A stretch of 15,045 nucleotides of DNA from Jeotgalicoccus sp052093725 (lineage in GTDB: Bacteria; Bacillota; Bacilli; Staphylococcales; Salinicoccaceae): the NCBI GenBank assembly GCA_052093725.1, contig JBQDHL010000033.1:1-15045 (forward strand), written 5' to 3'. Both the position numbers and the translations under genes were made by a program. The number at the start of each line of letters is the position of its first letter. The first letter of the stretch is position 1. Positions 14,905 to 15,045 of the stretch are shown here, piece after piece. Under the pieces are notes generated by a model. It was not told where the DNA came from and made no database searches. It worked only from the letters and a program-made list of their open reading frames with translations.

Positions 14905-15045
14905 GTGAATATCAATGTATTGTACGAAGACAACCATTTACTCATTGTCGATAAGCCGGTTAACATCCCTGTCCAGGAAGACAGTTCAGAAGATAAAGAC
15001 TTATTAACTATGTTAAAGGAATATATTAAAGAGAAATACAATAAG
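14905..15045 (+). CDS. RluA family pseudouridine synthase (N-terminal part)
   Basis: The first 47 codons of an RNA pseudouridine synthase; the gene runs off the window. LYEDNHLLIVDKPVNIPVQEDSS is the conserved N-terminal strand-loop of the RluA catalytic domain (consensus 'YEDxxLLVVNKPxGxxV'). It is followed by DKDLLTMLKEYIKEKYNK, typical of the short Firmicute members that lack an S4 domain. The catalytic HRLDR aspartate lies beyond the end. The start is GTG at 14905, 8 bases after AAGGAG; the nearby ATG at 14901 is out of frame and soon stops. The exact rRNA or tRNA uridine target cannot be told from this fragment. Confidence 0.88.
   Translation, partial: MNINVLYEDNHLLIVDKPVNIPVQEDSSEDKDLLTMLKEYIKEKYNK

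Overview
The window looks like chromosomal DNA of a low-GC Gram-positive coccus of the family Staphylococcaceae. The evidence is a class I fructose-bisphosphate aldolase of the staphylococcal type, a PncA-type nicotinamidase, an RluA-family enzyme, strong AGGAGG-type ribosome binding sites and U-tailed hairpin terminators between most units. By the feel of the proteins it may be a Jeotgalicoccus/Salinicoccus/Macrococcus-like genus rather than Staphylococcus itself; that is an inference. A run of 100 N at 12211-12310 marks an assembly scaffold gap inside the aldolase gene, so this is a draft assembly. No mobile elements, CRISPR arrays or RNA genes were seen.

Layout: 1-104 is the tail of a membrane protein. 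157-2157 (-) is a CocE/NonD serine hydrolase. 2294-5072 (-) is a compact nucleoside-salvage operon: two nucleoside hydrolases with overlapping ends, then ribokinase. The second hydrolase is interrupted by a single-base +1 frameshift at a CCC-TGA, and its C-terminal 60 residues continue cleanly in the other frame. 5150-7297 (-) holds a DesK/LiaS-type sensor kinase, a NarL-type response regulator and a GNAT acetyltransferase. Divergent from these, 7413-10511 (+) is an ABC-2 exporter of one ATPase and two permeases. The whole module has the layout of the Bacillus subtilis LnrJK-LnrLMN linearmycin sensing and resistance locus. A small conserved-looking ORF (10554-10718, Cse60-like) follows. 10761-11699 (-) is an IolS-like aldo/keto reductase, 11851-12603 (+) the aldolase (split by the gap), 12659-13204 (+) nicotinamidase, 13331-14773 (-) a membrane-anchored phospholipase D-like protein with altered HKD motifs, and 14905-end (+) the start of an RluA-type pseudouridine synthase.

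How the genes work together: the nucleoside hydrolases would release free base and ribose, which ribokinase would return to central metabolism as ribose-5-phosphate. The kinase/regulator pair probably senses an envelope-active compound and induces the divergent exporter. The other genes are single-gene housekeeping units separated by their own terminators. The points most worth checking are the CCC-TGA frameshift, the kinase-regulator-GNAT/exporter module with its divergent control region, the small Cse60-like gene and the HKE-variant PLD protein.
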